Notes under the pieces: model-generated
What the model saw: only the letters and a program-made list of their open reading frames with translations
Databases searched by the model: none
Told to the model about the DNA's origin: nothing
Origin: an uncultured Bacteroidota bacterium
Lineage (GTDB): Bacteria; Bacteroidota; Bacteroidia; Chitinophagales; Chitinophagaceae
Direction: 5' to 3'
Length of the DNA stretch: 33,927 nt
Assembly (NCBI GenBank): GCA_903929195.1
Contig: CAIYTT010000166.1
Span: 1 to 33,927, forward strand
Shown here: one piece after another, positions 19,217 to 28,080 of the stretch
Position numbering within the stretch: position 1 is the first letter of the stretch
Layout of the letters: the number at the start of each line of letters is the position of its first letter
Position numbers and translations under genes: made by a program

Positions 19217-20656
19217 TTATTTTACCAACACTGATGCCATACCCGATGTTAATTCAAGTAATGGTTTAGGGAAAAAACCAAAACATAAAATAATACCGAT
19301 TATCACAGCCAAACCCACATACTCATTTAAACTTATGTCTTTTCTAATTATCATTTCCGTCTCATTACCATAAGCCGTTTTTTGTACCATATTAAGTGTA
19401 TAAACAGCACCTAATATTACACCTAAGCCCGCCAATACCATAAATATAATATGGTTATTACCACCACTGCTAAACAAACCATTAAACAACATAAACTCGC
19501 CAACAAAGCCATTTGTAAGTGGCAATGCAATATTTGCCAAAGAAATAATTACGAATGCAATAGCCATTTTGGGTGCCAAACTTGCCATACCGCCCAATTT
19601 TGTCATGTCTCTTGTACCCCATCTGTTTTCTACAATGCTTATTATTACCCACATACCGGTAATATTTATTCCATGGTTAAACATTTGTACCATAATACCA
19701 TGCATACCTACTTCTGAATTGCAAAATGCCACAGCAATCATTAATCCCATGTGTGCAATTGATGAATAAGCAACCAAACGTTTCATATCTGTTTGCACAA
19801 TGGCAATGCACGATGCATAAACAACACCGATAATAGCAAGTACTATTACCGTATCAGACCAAAACGCAACACCTTCGGGTAACACAGGTACTAACCAACG
19901 TAAAACAGCAAATAGCCCCATCTTTACCATTAATGCACTTAATATGATAGTTACAGGTGTAGGCGACTGTTCGTAAGTATCGGGTTGCCAAGTATGGAAA
20001 GGGAATAAAGGCATTTTAATGGCAAATGCAATAAATATTAACCAAAATAACCATTGTTGCTCTCCTAAAGATAAATTTTTATGTACCTGTACAATATCAG
20101 CCCAAGCATAACTTATATGCCCCGGAACTTTTGATGCCAAATAAATTAAGCCTGCCAACAGCATTAAGCTACCTACGAAAGTATAGATAAAGAATTTAAA
20201 TGTTACAGCAATTCTCTTTTCGCCACCCCATTGTGAACATAGAAAGTAAACAGGTATTAATGCCAATTCCCAAAATACATAAAACAATAAAGCATCGTTT
20301 GCTAAAAAAACACCCATTAAGCCTGCTTGCGACAGTAACATAAAACCATAAAATGCGCCTGATTTTTCAACCGGTTTATTTAGATTTGTAAGTATAGCAA
20401 CTAAAGTAACGATGCCTGTAAGCAAACAAAGCATACTGCTCATGCCATCGGCTCTTAAACTAAATTGGGTGCCCATAACCGGTATCCAAGGCATATTAAA
20501 TGTACGGATACCAAAATTTAAAAAGCATACATGTGCGGTACCGCCTAATGTAGCTACAGTGCTTAATATAGCCAGCACTTTAGCATTATCTCCTTTTAAA
20601 GCAAAAGAAAATATACCTGTAAGTAACGGAATAAGTATTAGAAATATTAAAATCAT
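19217..20656 (-). CDS. nuoM: NADH-quinone oxidoreductase subunit M
   Basis: A 479-residue antiporter-like membrane subunit of complex I. Family residues: Glu130 in FYVFWELALIPVYFL, Lys214 in FAIKMPLFPFHTWQPDTYEQ and Lys245 in LMVKMGLFAVLRW, with YSSIAHMG in the discontinuous helix region. The start at 20656 follows a tract of four 7-base ATTCAAA repeats (20661-20688) that occupies the position where a ribosome-binding site would sit. The nuoL-nuoM gap is 186 bases, the longest gap in the distal part of the operon. Confidence 0.97.
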   Translation of the reverse strand: MILIFLILIPLLTGIFSFALKGDNAKVLAILSTVATLGGTAHVCFLNFGIRTFNMPWIPVMGTQFSLRADGMSSMLCLLTGIVTLVAILTNLNKPVEKSGAFYGFMLLSQAGLMGVFLANDALLFYVFWELALIPVYFLCSQWGGEKRIAVTFKFFIYTFVGSLMLLAGLIYLASKVPGHISYAWADIVQVHKNLSLGEQQWLFWLIFIAFAIKMPLFPFHTWQPDTYEQSPTPVTIILSALMVKMGLFAVLRWLVPVLPEGVAFWSDTVIVLAIIGVVYASCIAIVQTDMKRLVAYSSIAHMGLMIAVAFCNSEVGMHGIMVQMFNHGINITGMWVIISIVENRWGTRDMTKLGGMASLAPKMAIAFVIISLANIALPLTNGFVGEFMLFNGLFSSGGNNHIIFMVLAGLGVILGAVYTLNMVQKTAYGNETEMIIRKDISLNEYVGLAVIIGIILCFGFFPKPLLELTSGMASVLVK

Positions 20657-20660
20657 ATAA

Positions 20661-20688
20661 ATTCAAAATTCAAAATTCAAAATTCAAA
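20661..20688. repeat. Heptanucleotide microsatellite (ATTCAAA x4) next to the nuoM start
   Basis: Four perfect tandem copies of a 7-base unit begin 5 bases upstream of the nuoM ATG (minus strand). On the mRNA the unit reads TTTGAAT. Copy-number change would alter the distance and sequence of the translation initiation region without touching the coding frame. Confidence 0.8.
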
Positions 20689-20842
20689 ACATATTATATA
20701 TGTTTGTTTATCCTGCTATTTTATTATTATTGTTTTACTATTATTGCTTGCATCAATATTTAATGCATAAAATTCAATTTACAATCTAAAAAATAGAATG
20801 CGAAAAAAAAATTATTTTACTTTTCAAAGAACAATTAATGAT

Positions 20843-22735
20843 TTACTTCACTAATAAAAAACTTATTGAAAACAATGCTATCATGCCTATTACCATAATA
20901 AAAATATAGAAACCTACTTGCCCGGTTTGCAAAACTCGCATTCTGTCGCCACCCCATTTCACCGTTTTACCTACCCCATTTACAATACCATCAATACCTT
21001 TTTTATCTGCCCAAGTATCTAATAAACCGGATATAGATTGTAATGGTTTTACAATTATTGCATTATAAATTTCATCTACATACCATTTATTCTCCATCAT
21101 TTTTGCCAAGCCTGTTGTTGGCGCAAAATTTGGCTTCTTAGTTGCTGTATAGGCATATACTATCATAAATACGGCAGCCAAAGTAGAAACAGTCATCAAT
21201 ATCCACTCGGTAGATTCTTCTAAATGGAATTTGCTTCTATTCGTAATGGCAGTACTTAAAAAGGATTCTAATGCATGATGTTCGGAGATGACACCCGGTA
21301 AACCCACATAACCACCTACAATAGATAAAACTGCAAGTATAATTAATGGTAGCGTTATAGCAAAAGGACTTTCGTGTAAATGATGCTCTTGTTCGTGTGT
21401 ACCTCTGAAAGAGCCGGTAAAAGTAAGATAGTACAAACGGAACATATAAAAAGAAGTCATCATTGCTGCACCGATACCCATTACGAACAAATACGGACTT
21501 GTTGGATTGGAAGCAAAAGCACGCGATAATATTTCGTCTTTACTAAAGAAACCCGCAAAACCTGGAATACCTGAAATTGCCAAACAACCAATTAAAAATG
21601 TGATTTTAGTTATAGGCATCTTTTTACCTAAGCCACCCATTTTACGTAAGTCTTGTTCGCCACCCATAGCATGTATTACACTTCCGGAACCGAGGAATAA
21701 TAATGCTTTAAAAAATGCATGTGTCATAACATGGAATACAGCAGTGGAATATGCCCCAATGCCTAATGCCAAAAACATAAAACCTAACTGACTAACAGTA
21801 GAATAGGCAAGTACTTTTTTAATGTCATATTGTTTTAATGCAATTGTTGCGGCAATAATAGCTGTTGCTAACCCAATAGCAGCAACAATGTTAGATACCA
21901 ATGGTGCTAATTCGTATAAGGCACAGCTACGAGCTATCATATATATACCTGCTGTAACCATGGTTGCTGCATGTATTAAGGCAGAAACAGGTGTTGGGCC
22001 TGCCATTGCATCGGGCAGCCAAGTATAAAGCGGTATTTGAGCACTTTTACCGGTAGCCCCAATAAACAAACAAATAGCTATCCAGTTATATGTAGATGCC
22101 GGTAATTTAGGAGCATCATGTAAATTCTTGAAAAAATCTTGATATGAAAGGGTTCCGAATGTGTATAGTATCATAAGCATACCAACTAAAAAGCCCAAAT
22201 CACCAATTCTATTCATTATAAAAGCCTTCTTAGCTGCATTGGTATAGTCTCTGTTTTTGAACCAAAAACCAATTAATAAGTAAGAACAAAGCCCTACACC
22301 TTCCCAACCTATAAATAAGATTAAATAATTGGCACCTAATACCAGTAATAACATAAAGAACACAAACAAATTAAGGAAGGAGAAATATTTTACCATTCCC
22401 TCATCGTGGTGCATATAGGAAGTGGAGTAAACATGAATTAAAAAGCCTACCCCTGTAATTATCAATAAAAATAAAGAAGAAAGTGCATCTATTTGAAATT
22501 CAAATGGGATGTTCAATTTTCCTGATTTTATAAAATCAAATAATGGTATAATTTGCGTATGGAATCCCGGAGTATTTACTTCAAAAAAGACACCAAGGGA
22601 AACAATAAATGAGCCAAGAATAGCTCCACATCCAATAATACCACCCATATTCTTGGGAATGGTGCGCCAACCGATACCATTAATAAGGAAACCTATTAAT
22701 GGCAACAACGGTATAAGGAAAATGTAGTGTATCAT
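20843..22735 (-). CDS. nuoL: NADH-quinone oxidoreductase subunit L
   Basis: A 630-residue antiporter-like membrane subunit of complex I carrying the long lateral helix at its C-terminus. Family features: Glu145 in FIGWEGVGLCSYLLIGFW, Lys230 in GATGKSAQIPLYTWLPDAM, His255 in VSALIHAATMVTAGIYM, and a C-terminal extension (about 520-630) with KWYVDEIYN and a final membrane anchor. Length matches the family. It follows nuoK by 87 bases. Confidence 0.98.
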   Translation of the reverse strand: MIHYIFLIPLLPLIGFLINGIGWRTIPKNMGGIIGCGAILGSFIVSLGVFFEVNTPGFHTQIIPLFDFIKSGKLNIPFEFQIDALSSLFLLIITGVGFLIHVYSTSYMHHDEGMVKYFSFLNLFVFFMLLLVLGANYLILFIGWEGVGLCSYLLIGFWFKNRDYTNAAKKAFIMNRIGDLGFLVGMLMILYTFGTLSYQDFFKNLHDAPKLPASTYNWIAICLFIGATGKSAQIPLYTWLPDAMAGPTPVSALIHAATMVTAGIYMIARSCALYELAPLVSNIVAAIGLATAIIAATIALKQYDIKKVLAYSTVSQLGFMFLALGIGAYSTAVFHVMTHAFFKALLFLGSGSVIHAMGGEQDLRKMGGLGKKMPITKITFLIGCLAISGIPGFAGFFSKDEILSRAFASNPTSPYLFVMGIGAAMMTSFYMFRLYYLTFTGSFRGTHEQEHHLHESPFAITLPLIILAVLSIVGGYVGLPGVISEHHALESFLSTAITNRSKFHLEESTEWILMTVSTLAAVFMIVYAYTATKKPNFAPTTGLAKMMENKWYVDEIYNAIIVKPLQSISGLLDTWADKKGIDGIVNGVGKTVKWGGDRMRVLQTGQVGFYIFIMVIGMIALFSISFLLVK

Positions 22736-22822
22736 AAATTATGAGTCAAAAGTAAAAACAATTGTTCAAAATGATAGTATTATTTAGGTTTTAGTATTTT
22801 TAAATCTAAAAATCAGTTACTA

Positions 22823-23134
22823 TTAATGCTTTAGTCTATTCAATATATTCACATCAACAGAATGTACCTTGCGATACATCATTGCAATAATGGCTAAGCC
22901 CACTGCTACTTCAGCCGCAGCAACAACCATTATAAAGAATACAAATATTTGAGAATCGGCATCAACATCGCCATTTAAATGCGAAAAGTGTACTAATAAT
23001 AAATTTACTGCATTAAGCATTAGCTCTATACACATAAATATTATTATTGCATTCCTACGAATTAATGTTCCCATTATACCAATGGAAAACAACAATAAAC
23101 TTAAAATAAGATAATTTGATGATGTTACAGGCAT
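22823..23134 (-). CDS. nuoK: NADH-quinone oxidoreductase subunit K
   Basis: A 103-residue membrane subunit with three helices. The two buried glutamates needed for proton transfer in the family are visible as Glu37 ([13 protein letters not shown]) and Glu75 ([12 protein letters not shown]). It lies 44 bases after nuoJ in the operon. Confidence 0.96.
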   Translation of the reverse strand: MPVTSSNYLILSLLLFSIGIMGTLIRRNAIIIFMCIELMLNAVNLLLVHFSHLNGDVDADSQIFVFFIMVVAAAEVAVGLAIIAMMYRKVHSVDVNILNRLKH

Positions 23135-23178
23135 TTTATTTAAATTATAATAATTAATAATAATAATGAAAAAATAAA

Positions 23179-23706
23179 TTAAGCTATATGCTCTTCCCCA
23201 TTTTTTAATTGCGGTTCTTTTTTACCGATAACAATAGCACCTATCATTGCCGTTAAAAATAAAACACTGCTTATTTCAAACGGTAATACATATTTAGTAA
23301 ACAATAATTTCCCAAGATTTGTAATTAAGCCAACATTAGTTGAAACCTTATTTATTTCTTCATTATGCGCACTTTTTGTTGCAGCCAATAAAACCAAAAA
23401 TAAAGTACCACCAGATAAAATACCCGCTATCTGCACTAAAAGCCCCTTTTGTGGTTCGGCATCGGCATTAAGGTTCATCAACATAAGTATATAAAGAAAC
23501 AAAACCATTATTGCACCTGCATATACAATTATGTTTACTATAGCTAAAAATTGGGCATTCATTATTAAATAATGGCCGGAAATAGCAAAAAATGTAAGAA
23601 TCAAAAATATAACACTGTGTATAGGGTTACGACTTAATACCACACCTAATGCGCAACCTACTGCCATTACAGATAAAATCCAAAAAAGAATATCGTAGAA
23701 ATCCAT
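23179..23706 (-). CDS. nuoJ: NADH-quinone oxidoreductase subunit J
   Basis: A 175-residue membrane subunit with five predicted helices. [22 protein letters not shown] is the conserved third-helix region, holding the Tyr-Ala-Gly-Ala-Ile motif linked to conformational coupling. It begins one base after the nuoI stop, indicating translational coupling. The C-terminal tail ([14 protein letters not shown]) is cytoplasmic and charged. Confidence 0.96.
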   Translation of the reverse strand: MDFYDILFWILSVMAVGCALGVVLSRNPIHSVIFLILTFFAISGHYLIMNAQFLAIVNIIVYAGAIMVLFLYILMLMNLNADAEPQKGLLVQIAGILSGGTLFLVLLAATKSAHNEEINKVSTNVGLITNLGKLLFTKYVLPFEISSVLFLTAMIGAIVIGKKEPQLKNGEEHIA

Positions 23707-23707
23707 A

Positions 23708-24217
23708 TTATTTAGTTTCTGTTTTTTTAGTTGTAGGAATTAATAAATCATCTTTTTTATAAATAAAACTTTTACGAGAATAGTTGGCAGGCATTACCGT
23801 TTCGCTTAAATAAACAGCATCTTTAGGGCAAGCCTCTTCGCAATAACCACAAAAAATGCAACGCAACATATTTATTTCATATTTTGCAGCATATTTTTCT
23901 TCCCTATATAAATTTTCTTCGCCTGCTTTGCGTTCTGCTGCTTCCATTGTAATTGCTTCTGCCGGACAGGCTAAAGCACATAAACCACAAGCAGTACAAC
24001 GCTCTCTGCCTTCTTCATCTCTGTTTAAGATATGTAAGCCACGAAAAACGGGACTAAAAGGACGTTTTTCTTCCGGGTATCTCACAGTTGCCTTCTTCTT
24101 AAAAACATGACCCAATGTAATAGATAATCCTTTGGCAAGAGCAGGCAAATATGCCTTCTCTGCTAATGTCATCGGATTACGATTTACTTGAACTGATTTG
24201 TTAGTTAATTTATCCAT
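23708..24217 (-). CDS. nuoI: NADH-quinone oxidoreductase subunit I (two 4Fe-4S clusters)
   Basis: A 169-residue ferredoxin-like peripheral subunit of complex I. Two classical 4Fe-4S motifs are present: CTACGLCALACP (Cys74, 77, 80, 84) and CIFCGYCEEACP (Cys120, 123, 126, 130), which carry clusters N6a and N6b toward the quinone site. It lies 3 bases after the last accessory (HEPN) gene and 1 base before nuoJ, so the HEPN-MNT block is embedded immediately upstream of an essential-looking subunit. Confidence 0.97.
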   Translation of the reverse strand: MDKLTNKSVQVNRNPMTLAEKAYLPALAKGLSITLGHVFKKKATVRYPEEKRPFSPVFRGLHILNRDEEGRERCTACGLCALACPAEAITMEAAERKAGEENLYREEKYAAKYEINMLRCIFCGYCEEACPKDAVYLSETVMPANYSRKSFIYKKDDLLIPTTKKTETK

Positions 24218-24220
24218 TGT

Positions 24221-24550
24221 TTAGTTGTTTTTCAAAATATCATTAACTTGATTTTTTAATATTGGAAGATGTATTTTTAGTACCTCCCATATTCGCACCC
24301 AGTTGATATAATCATAAGCATGTGCATAATAATTTCTCGCTGCTTTTATTGTATTCCAATCAATGCTACTATTTTCTTTAGATTCATCCGATATTTTTGA
24401 AACATATTCACCTAAATTAATTAATTGCATTAAACAAGCATCTTTTAAAATCGCATTTTGATAAAAACTTTCTTCGTTATAATTTTTAGCATATATATTC
24501 TTCAAGCGTTTCAAGCGTTTGTACAATCCTTTCAAAATATATTTTATCAA
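24221..24550 (-). CDS. HEPN-domain toxin-like protein (HepT family), second pair
   Basis: A 109-residue all-helical protein with the HEPN RNase/HepT signature Rx4HxY: ARNYYAHAYDY, with Arg72, His77 and Tyr79. In the characterised HEPN/MNT systems the Arg and His are needed for RNase activity and the Tyr is the residue AMPylated by the MNT antitoxin. The N-terminus (about 1-25) is unusually basic. It follows its MNT partner by 5 bases and precedes nuoI by 3. Toxin identity is inferred from motif and pairing. Confidence 0.85.
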   Translation of the reverse strand: MIKYILKGLYKRLKRLKNIYAKNYNEESFYQNAILKDACLMQLINLGEYVSKISDESKENSSIDWNTIKAARNYYAHAYDYINWVRIWEVLKIHLPILKNQVNDILKNN

Positions 24551-24555
24551 ATTTA

Positions 24556-24861
24556 TTATTTTGCATTACTTAATATTAATATTTTGTCATTATCTATATA
24601 TGGTTTGATAGTAGGATATACAAATCCATCTTCCACCAAATCAACATTTATTTTAAATAAATCTTCTAAATTTATTTTAAATTTTACAATATCAAAAAGT
24701 GATAACTTTTTGATATTGTCATCATAATTTACTAATAAATCAACATCACTTTTCTCGTTTGCTTCCCCTCTTGCATAGCTTCCGAACAAATATACACTCT
24801 TTACCGGCTTATCTTTAAAGTAGTCGGTAACTGTATCTTTAATCTGCTGAATTGTTAGCAT
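24556..24861 (-). CDS. MNT-type nucleotidyltransferase antitoxin, second pair
   Basis: A 101-residue minimal nucleotidyltransferase. The motif GSYARGEANEKSDVDLLV holds the Gly27-Ser28 and Asp39/Asp41 metal ligands; a third acidic residue is seen in INVDLVE (Asp74). In HEPN/MNT toxin-antitoxin systems this protein neutralises the HEPN partner, by AMPylation in the studied cases. The ATG directly abuts the stop of the preceding HEPN gene (no gap). Bases 24736-24831, covering the active-site region, are identical to 25367-25462 in the first MNT gene, while the C-terminal halves differ. Confidence 0.88.
   Translation of the reverse strand: MLTIQQIKDTVTDYFKDKPVKSVYLFGSYARGEANEKSDVDLLVNYDDNIKKLSLFDIVKFKINLEDLFKINVDLVEDGFVYPTIKPYIDNDKILILSNAK
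24736..24831 (-). repeat. 96-bp direct repeat, copy 1 (shared by two MNT genes)
   Basis: This stretch is identical, base for base, to 25367-25462 (offset 631). It covers the catalytic GS...DxD region of the nucleotidyltransferase. Sequence on the low-coordinate side diverges at once; the other side continues as imperfect similarity. Confidence 0.9.
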
Positions 24862-25191
24862 TTATAATTTATTATATTTTTCTAATTCAAATTTCAAAAT
24901 TGGAATATTTATCTGTATAATATTCCAAACTATTTTCCAATCAATTCTAAAATATTCATGAATAACTCTATTTCTAAATCCCTTTAATTGACTCCATTGT
25001 ATTTTATTTAATTCCTCCTTTAGTTCTTTTGACAATAATATTGTTCCTTCCGAAATCATTACAAGGCAACCATAGCAAGCAAATTTAAGTTGTTCGTTTT
25101 CCAAAAATTGTCCTTCATTTGCACTAAACATAAATGAATCTAAGCAGTCTATTACATACAAAATATGTTCTATTCGTTCATTGTCATTCAT
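24862..25191 (-). CDS. HEPN-domain toxin-like protein (HepT/DUF86), first pair
   Basis: A 109-residue helical protein with the canonical DUF86 signature GFRNRVIHEYFRIDW: Rx4HxY with Arg73, His78 and Tyr80. It overlaps the upstream MNT gene by 8 bases (shared ATGAATGA), which indicates translational coupling of antitoxin and toxin. It diverges strongly from the second HEPN protein, though both end in a similar (IPILK) helix. Catalytic motif intact, so probably functional. Confidence 0.9.
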   Translation of the reverse strand: MNDNERIEHILYVIDCLDSFMFSANEGQFLENEQLKFACYGCLVMISEGTILLSKELKEELNKIQWSQLKGFRNRVIHEYFRIDWKIVWNIIQINIPILKFELEKYNKL

Positions 25192-25501
25192 GTTTAGTAT
25201 TATTTTCTAATAATAATATTTTATCTTTTTCTGCATTTACTAAAACCATAGGATAAATAACAGAAATTGGCACTAAATCAACTTTTCTTTTAAGTTTTTT
25301 TTCTAATATATCCCACCATCCGTAAAACTCTAACCCAATTTGTTTGCTATAATCCAAATCCAAAATTAAATCAACATCACTTTTCTCGTTTGCTTCCCCT
25401 CTTGCATAGCTTCCGAACAAATATACACTCTTTACCGGCTTATCTTTAAAGTAGTCGGTAACAGTATTTTTAATCTGTTCTATGCTTAGTATGGTTTTCA
25501 A
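25184..25501 (-). CDS. MNT-type nucleotidyltransferase antitoxin, first pair
   Basis: A 105-residue minimal nucleotidyltransferase: GSYARGEANEKSDVDLIL (Gly30-Ser31, Asp42, Asp44) and KVDLVP (Asp75). The C-terminal half (GWWDILEKKLKRKVDLV) resembles the lone MNT at 26650-26946 more than its tandem neighbour. It begins 12 bases after the nuoH stop and overlaps the HEPN gene that follows. The active-site segment is a perfect 96-bp match to the second MNT gene. Confidence 0.9.
   Translation of the reverse strand: MKTILSIEQIKNTVTDYFKDKPVKSVYLFGSYARGEANEKSDVDLILDLDYSKQIGLEFYGWWDILEKKLKRKVDLVPISVIYPMVLVNAEKDKILLLENNTKHE
25367..25462 (-). repeat. 96-bp direct repeat, copy 2 (shared by two MNT genes)
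   Basis: Identical to 24736-24831. Perfect identity across a coding segment whose flanks differ suggests recent duplication or gene conversion, and creates a substrate for recombination that would delete one MNT-HEPN pair in frame. Confidence 0.9.
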
Positions 25502-25513
25502 AATAAAAACAAT

Positions 25514-26587
25514 TTACTTTTTAAATATCCACAAAATAGCTGCACCTGTAATTACCATATTTATGAGTGCTAAGGGTATCAATGATTTCCATCCCAATTT
25601 CATTAATTGATCGTAGCGAAAACGAGGTAAAGTCCAACGTACTGCCATAAATAAAAGTATCATACCTACTACTTTAGCCAATAATACCATTACACAAGTT
25701 GCGGTATATAAAATAGGTGCAAAATTAGCTGCTGCCCAGTCCATACCCGGGAAATTATAACCACCTAAAAATAAAGTTGCTATAATTGCAGAACTAACAA
25801 ACATATTAATATACTCACCAAACAAATAGAAACCCAGTTTCATTGATGAAAACTCCTGATGATAGCCCATGTTCAACTCACTTTCGCACTCTGATAGGTC
25901 GAATGGAGCCCGGTTTAACTCTGCAAAAGAACAGGTAAGAAAAATAATAAAACCTAATGGTTGTTTAAAAAAATTCCAAGTAAAATAACCGTCTTTCCAA
26001 AAACCATGTTGTTGGTCTACAATTTCACGAAGGCTCAAAGAACTGGTCATCATTAAAAGTGCAATAAGACTTATACCCATTGCCAATTCGTAAGATATTG
26101 CCTGCGATGCAGCCCGAATACTACTAAGCAGAGAAAATTTATTATTAGATGCCCATCCGCCAAGCATAACACCATAAACACCTAAACTTACCACACCAAA
26201 TACAAAAAGGACACCTATATTTATATCTGCCACCTGTAATTTAAAAATATAACCCGATGGAGTTATGAAATCAGGCCCCCATGGTACAATAGCACTTGTC
26301 ATAAGGGCAGTGAGCATAGATAAGCAGGGGGCAAGCACAAAAATATACTTTGTTGACCCATTCGGAATAATTTCTTCTTTAAAGAATAATTTAGCACCAT
26401 CGGCAAGCGGTTGCAATAAGCCGAAAATACCTGCCCTATTCGGGCCTATTCTATCTTGCATAACTGCCGAAACTTTGCGTTCTGCCCATGTGGCGTACAT
26501 TGCAATACCCAGAGAAACCAAAAGTATTACGGTAATAAGAAGAGCTTTTTCTAAAATAAAAGCAATGTCGATATGTAGTAATAGCAT
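25514..26587 (-). CDS. nuoH: NADH-quinone oxidoreductase subunit H
   Basis: A 357-residue, roughly eight-helix membrane subunit that contributes to the quinone-binding chamber of complex I. Conserved segments: WAERKVSAVMQDRIGPNRAG (about residues 29-48), LQPLADGAKLFFKE, and the acidic loop ELNRAPFDLSECESELNMG with the quinone-site glutamates, then YHQEFSSMKLGFYLFGEY. It sits between two accessory inserts: a lone MNT gene upstream (62-base gap) and the MNT-HEPN block downstream (12-base gap). Confidence 0.97.
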   Translation of the reverse strand: MLLLHIDIAFILEKALLITVILLVSLGIAMYATWAERKVSAVMQDRIGPNRAGIFGLLQPLADGAKLFFKEEIIPNGSTKYIFVLAPCLSMLTALMTSAIVPWGPDFITPSGYIFKLQVADINIGVLFVFGVVSLGVYGVMLGGWASNNKFSLLSSIRAASQAISYELAMGISLIALLMMTSSLSLREIVDQQHGFWKDGYFTWNFFKQPLGFIIFLTCSFAELNRAPFDLSECESELNMGYHQEFSSMKLGFYLFGEYINMFVSSAIIATLFLGGYNFPGMDWAAANFAPILYTATCVMVLLAKVVGMILLFMAVRWTLPRFRYDQLMKLGWKSLIPLALINMVITGAAILWIFKK

Positions 26588-26649
26588 AAGAGTACAAAAG
26601 TAGTTTTAGTTTGTTAAATTTTCATTGTTTTCATTAAGATTTATTAATC

Positions 26650-26946
26650 CTACCTTTCATAAATTATAAATTTATCTTTGTCTATAAAAGGTTTTATATA
26701 TTTATTTTCCCAACCTGCATCTACAATATCTACTTTATTATTTAATTTTTTTGCAAGCTGTTCGTTCCATGTATAATAATCCCATTCAACAGGTTTTGTA
26801 TAGTCTATATCTACAAGCACATCAATATCACTATTTTCATCGGCATCGCTACGTGCATAAGAACACAATAGCCATAACTTATTTACCGGTTTCTGTGAAA
26901 AAAAATCAGCGATAATTTGTTTAATATACTCTATAGTTAGAATCAT
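26650..26946 (-). CDS. Lone MNT-type nucleotidyltransferase with altered GS motif
   Basis: A minimal nucleotidyltransferase of about 98 residues when started at the ATG at 26944-26946 (MILTIEYIKQ), where family similarity begins. The frame is open to 26988, but the extra 14 residues are not family-like. The metal-binding part is present (ENSDIDVLVDIDY, KVDIVD), but the usual GSYAR is CSYAR, so the conserved glycine of the nucleotide-binding GS motif is lost. No HEPN gene accompanies it; nuoG and nuoH flank it directly. It is probably the remnant of a third HEPN/MNT pair, or a solitary regulator. Confidence 0.8.
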   Translation of the reverse strand: MILTIEYIKQIIADFFSQKPVNKLWLLCSYARSDADENSDIDVLVDIDYTKPVEWDYYTWNEQLAKKLNNKVDIVDAGWENKYIKPFIDKDKFIIYER

Positions 26947-26991
26947 TTTGCAAAAATATTTTACTATAACTGCGTAATTTATCTGCACATA

Positions 26992-28080
26992 TTACTTCTT
27001 TTTAAAATCATCACTATGTGCAGGTCCTTCAATTTTAGATAAATCAATATTTTTACTGTTTACATCACTTACATTATGTATTTCCATAAGAAATTTAGGC
27101 TGTTTGCCAATTACTTTGTCTATTAATACTTGTGGTTTTTTAGTACCTACAGTACCTGCATAATGTCCTTGTGCTATAACGCTATTTCTTTTTACATTAG
27201 TAGGGCCTTCAATTACCCAATCTTTCGTTTCTTTTTTATGGAAACGGCAATCATTACAAATCCACTCTTCCACTTCGCCCCATTGGTCTTTGCGTGCAGT
27301 AACACGAAATACTTCTTCGCCTCTCATCCATAAACGAGCTTTGCCGCTACAGGTAGGGCAATCGCGATGTGCATCTACCGGCTTGGTGAACCATACTCTG
27401 TTTTTAAAACGGAATGTTTTATCGGTCAATGCACCAACCGGACAAACATCTATTACATTACCAATAAACTCGCTGTGTAATGCTTTATTTAAGAAAGTAC
27501 CTATTTGTGCGTGGTCGCCACGTTCCAGAATACCGTGTTCACGGGTTTCGGTTAATTGGTTAGCTGCATACACACAACGGAAACACATAATACACCTCGT
27601 CATGTGTAAAGAAATATAGGGACCTATATCTTCTTTTTCAAATTTACGGCGGTCAAATTCGTATCGTGTGCCTTCACTACCATGCTCGTAGCTTAGATCT
27701 TGCAAATTGCATTCGCCTGCTTGGTCGCATACGGGGCAATCAAGCGGGTGATTAAGAAGTAAAAATTCTACCACACCTTTACGGGCGTCTGCAACTTTTG
27801 GCGAGGTAATATTTTTCACCTCCATACCATCCATTACGGTAGTGCGGCAACTTGCAACAAGTTTTGGCATAGGTCTCGGGTCTTTTTCCGAGCCTTTGCT
27901 TACCTCACAAAGACAAGTGCGGCATTTACCACCACTATCTTTAAGTTTGCTGTAATAACACATTGCCGGTGGTGCAACTTCGCCACCTATCATACGTGCA
28001 GCATTAAGTATAGTAGTACCGGGTGCTACTTCAATGCTTATGTTATCTATTGTTACTTTAAACTTTGGTGTTTCAGACAT
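26992..28080 (-). CDS. nuoG: NADH-quinone oxidoreductase subunit G, short form
   Basis: A 362-residue peripheral subunit of complex I. Cluster ligands are in order: 2Fe-2S (Cys41, 53, 56, 78), His-Cys3 cluster (HPLDCPVCDQAGEC, His111, Cys115, 118, 124), 4Fe-4S (CIMCFRC, Cys163, 166, 169, and Cys213 in DVCPVGAL), and an additional four-Cys set (Cys241, 244, 275, 278) like the N7-type site. The molybdopterin-like domain that makes the E. coli protein about 900 residues long is missing, as is usual in Bacteroidetes. The start codon overlaps the end of the TOPRIM-like gene by 8 bases (ATGTCTGA), so its translation may be coupled to that gene. Confidence 0.96.
   Translation of the reverse strand: MSETPKFKVTIDNISIEVAPGTTILNAARMIGGEVAPPAMCYYSKLKDSGGKCRTCLCEVSKGSEKDPRPMPKLVASCRTTVMDGMEVKNITSPKVADARKGVVEFLLLNHPLDCPVCDQAGECNLQDLSYEHGSEGTRYEFDRRKFEKEDIGPYISLHMTRCIMCFRCVYAANQLTETREHGILERGDHAQIGTFLNKALHSEFIGNVIDVCPVGALTDKTFRFKNRVWFTKPVDAHRDCPTCSGKARLWMRGEEVFRVTARKDQWGEVEEWICNDCRFHKKETKDWVIEGPTNVKRNSVIAQGHYAGTVGTKKPQVLIDKVIGKQPKFLMEIHNVSDVNSKNIDLSKIEGPAHSDDFKKK

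Noticed and set aside
26947-26988. N-terminal extension of the lone MNT protein
   Set aside because: The first 14 residues are not family-like; similarity begins at the internal Met.
26992-28080. NuoG considered truncated by the neighbouring insert
   Set aside because: The short form with all Fe-S ligands and no molybdopterin-like domain is usual for Bacteroidetes, and its end is not at the site of a frameshift.
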